From Algoriphagus iocasae (lineage in GTDB: Bacteria > Bacteroidota > Bacteroidia > Cytophagales > Cyclobacteriaceae), in contig NZ_JACIJO010000003.1 in assembly GCF_014206875.1 (NCBI RefSeq), positions 37,966 through 101,965 on the forward strand: DNA of 64,000 nucleotides, in the 5' to 3' direction. The translations under genes were made by a program, and so were the position numbers. Shown one piece after another: positions 62,847 through 64,000 of the stretch; positions within the stretch are counted from its first letter, which is position 1, and the number at the start of each line of letters is the position of its first letter. A model generated the notes under the pieces. It made no database searches. It saw nothing but the letters and a program-made list of their open reading frames with translations, and was not told the DNA's origin.

Positions 62847-62976
62847 CCTGCTCTTCTAGATATATAATCTTGAAGCTTTATCTGAAGATTTTCAATCTTC
62901 AAAATTTAAATGTTTCTCTTTTTTCCAAGATCAGAAATCCAATGAGATTTGTTCAGGATTACAAATCCTGAACAGC
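62847..62976 (+). repeat. Multi-hairpin interspersed repeat, copy 3
   Basis: Begins CTGCTCTTCTAGAT. The first hairpin is decayed (CTAGAT/ATCTTG); TGAAGATT-TTC-AATCTTCA and TTCAGGATT-ACA-AATCCTGAA (62952-62972) are perfect; ends AACAGCGG. The middle matches copy 2 closely. Lies between convergent genes. Confidence 0.85.
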
Positions 62977-63023
62977 GGATGGTGTATTGCGATCTTAACC
63001 AAGCAAAAGTTCATTTCAAAAAC

Positions 63024-63674
63024 TCAGAGCTTTGACAGCTTTTTACTGGAATTTACTTTTCTAATCCAAAAAGCGATTAAAAGGCTCCCAAAAAAGCTTG
63101 GCACAAACCAATTCCAAACTCCCGGCAAAACCTGATTCACTACCAAAAATGCGCTGACTGCCGCAATGTATCCACCTGTCATTTTACCAAGGTGAAGTTT
63201 AAGCCATTTTTCTTTTAGCTGAGCAGGATCACGGAAAAGTTTTAGATCCCGCAATCCAAATACTATTCCGGCGGCCCCGAAAACGGCCAAAACGATATTC
63301 AAATTCTTTTCAAGTAGGAGAGGGTATAGGATCATTGTCAACCCTATGAATATAATCAGGGTAGAAATGAGCTTATCTATTCTGAGATCGAAAGACTGCT
63401 TTTTGAAGGAAAGACTTCTTTTTCCCATCAAAATAAAATAGATGCTAAATAGACCAATAGAGAACAGAAATGGGTTTTCATGGTTTGGTAGGATGGCGAT
63501 GCTTAAAGAAATCAAGGCGGAAATCAGCATGGAATAGTAAAAGATAATTCCTGATTTCCGATGTGTCCGAAATCCTTTTTTGACTGATAGTGCAATCGCT
63601 CCGGCCATTAAGGCAATGCCACCTAACCCAGCATGGAGGTAAATTAAAACCTGGACAATTTTTTCTAATTCCAT
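63024..63674 (-). CDS. DUF2306-like membrane protein
   Basis: A 216-residue protein with about seven hydrophobic segments. Opens with a histidine-bearing helix, QVLIYLHAGLGGIALMAGAIAL, then FRTHRKSGIIFYYSM, a central LKLHLGKMTGGYIAAVSAF, and a basic C-terminus. Histidines near helix ends (H14, H38, H160) resemble DUF2306 and related predicted haem-type membrane families; function unknown. Monocistronic, between repeat copies 3 and 4. Confidence 0.68.
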   Translation of the reverse strand: MELEKIVQVLIYLHAGLGGIALMAGAIALSVKKGFRTHRKSGIIFYYSMLISALISLSIAILPNHENPFLFSIGLFSIYFILMGKRSLSFKKQSFDLRIDKLISTLIIFIGLTMILYPLLLEKNLNIVLAVFGAAGIVFGLRDLKLFRDPAQLKEKWLKLHLGKMTGGYIAAVSAFLVVNQVLPGVWNWFVPSFFGSLLIAFWIRKVNSSKKLSKL

Positions 63675-64000
63675 GGAAAGGTGGTTGAGGGTATAAGAAT
63701 AGGTTTTTAAAAGGAGTTAATTTTCTGGAAAATAACATTTTAGAATTTTAAAAGACCATTCGGCTTGATTGAAAATAGGAATATCTGCTTTTCTAGATTA
63801 ATAATCTCGAAGCTTTATCTGAAGATTTACAATCTTCTTAATTAATCTGTTTCTCTGTTTACTAGGATTGAAAATCCAATGAAATTGGTTTAGGATTAAA
63901 AATCTTGAAAAGCGGAGTTAACTTTTAGTGTTGGAGAGTAAAGATTCATACAAAAAGAATGAAAATTCATTCCCAAAGACTCAACGTTGAATGTTCAGGT
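63675..64000. other. Right-end gene-free region
   Basis: 326 bases up to the window edge. Contains repeat copy 4 (63784-63914); I see no start codon with a convincing frame, no terminator and no promoter box in the rest. Confidence 0.5.
63784..63914 (+). repeat. Multi-hairpin interspersed repeat, copy 4
   Basis: Most diverged copy: CTAGATT/AATCTCG, TGAAGATT-TAC-AATCTTC, an intact third hairpin GGATT-GAA-AATCC (63865-63877), and TTTAGGATT-AAA-AATCTTGAA, in which two changes are absorbed as G-T wobbles so the fold is kept. Ends AAAGCGG. Confidence 0.82.

Noticed and set aside
58877..63914. CRISPR-like array
   Set aside because: Repeat copies are about 130 bp, spaced by 0.6 to 3 kb, internally palindromic, and no cas genes are present.

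Overview
The window looks like chromosomal DNA of a Bacteroidota bacterium, most likely Cytophagales and close to Algoriphagus/Cyclobacteriaceae. That placement is inference from the protein set and base composition; no 16S gene is present. Supporting signs are moderately AT-rich DNA, lipoproteins and signal peptides of the Bacteroidota type, family members typical of the phylum (DUF4924, a roughly 627-residue PurF, CreD next to a small winged-helix regulator, PepSY-TM, GH29, VPS10/sortilin-like BNR protein), and many TAnnTTTG -7 boxes just upstream of start codons, the signature of the Bacteroidota primary sigma factor. Most of the window is ordinary core and accessory chromosome.

Layout. 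0-6.5 kb: the end of a DUF4924 gene, then a leftward tripartite RND efflux operon (adaptor, pump, outer-membrane factor). 6.9-10.3 kb: lepA, a four-helix-bundle (23S IVS-type) cassette bounded by inverted repeats, folD and tRNA-Leu(GAG). 10.5-15.5 kb: a DsrE-like protein, a hybrid histidine kinase, a convergent NtrC-type sigma-54 activator, and a small secreted protein with a sigma-54-like promoter. 15.8-22.8 kb: purF-like gene, M42 aminopeptidase, an App1-type phosphatase paired with a diacylglycerol-kinase-type lipid kinase, a DUF1080 lipoprotein, and an amidase with two SH3 domains. 22.9-32.4 kb: valS, a GreA/B factor, an aspartic protease, fumarylacetoacetase, a secreted CBM9-like protein of unknown role, a TIM-barrel lipoprotein and a flavin reductase.

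32.4-41 kb: a serine hydrolase pair, a CPA1 antiporter, and a leftward creD operon whose winged-helix regulator gene lies between two near-identical 19-bp dyads. 41-50.5 kb: amidohydrolase, NTF2-like protein, GH29 fucosidase, alpha/beta hydrolase, vapBC, a large sortilin-like protein, and an ECF sigma factor overlapping a membrane-protein gene. 50.6-58.9 kb: PepSY-TM protein, secreted hypotheticals, a YncE-like propeller, an FtsX/MacB-type permease, map and a small DedA-like or multidrug-export membrane protein.

58.9-64 kb is the most unusual stretch. Four same-orientation copies of a roughly 130-bp interspersed repeat, each made of up to four hairpins with a shared GATT-N3-AATC apex, surround a 932-residue protein. 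That protein has two C-terminal domains resembling the nucleoside 2-deoxyribosyltransferase/TIR-like fold behind a large helical N-terminal region. It is a plausible but unproven candidate for a nucleotide- or NAD-acting effector, for example in phage defence.
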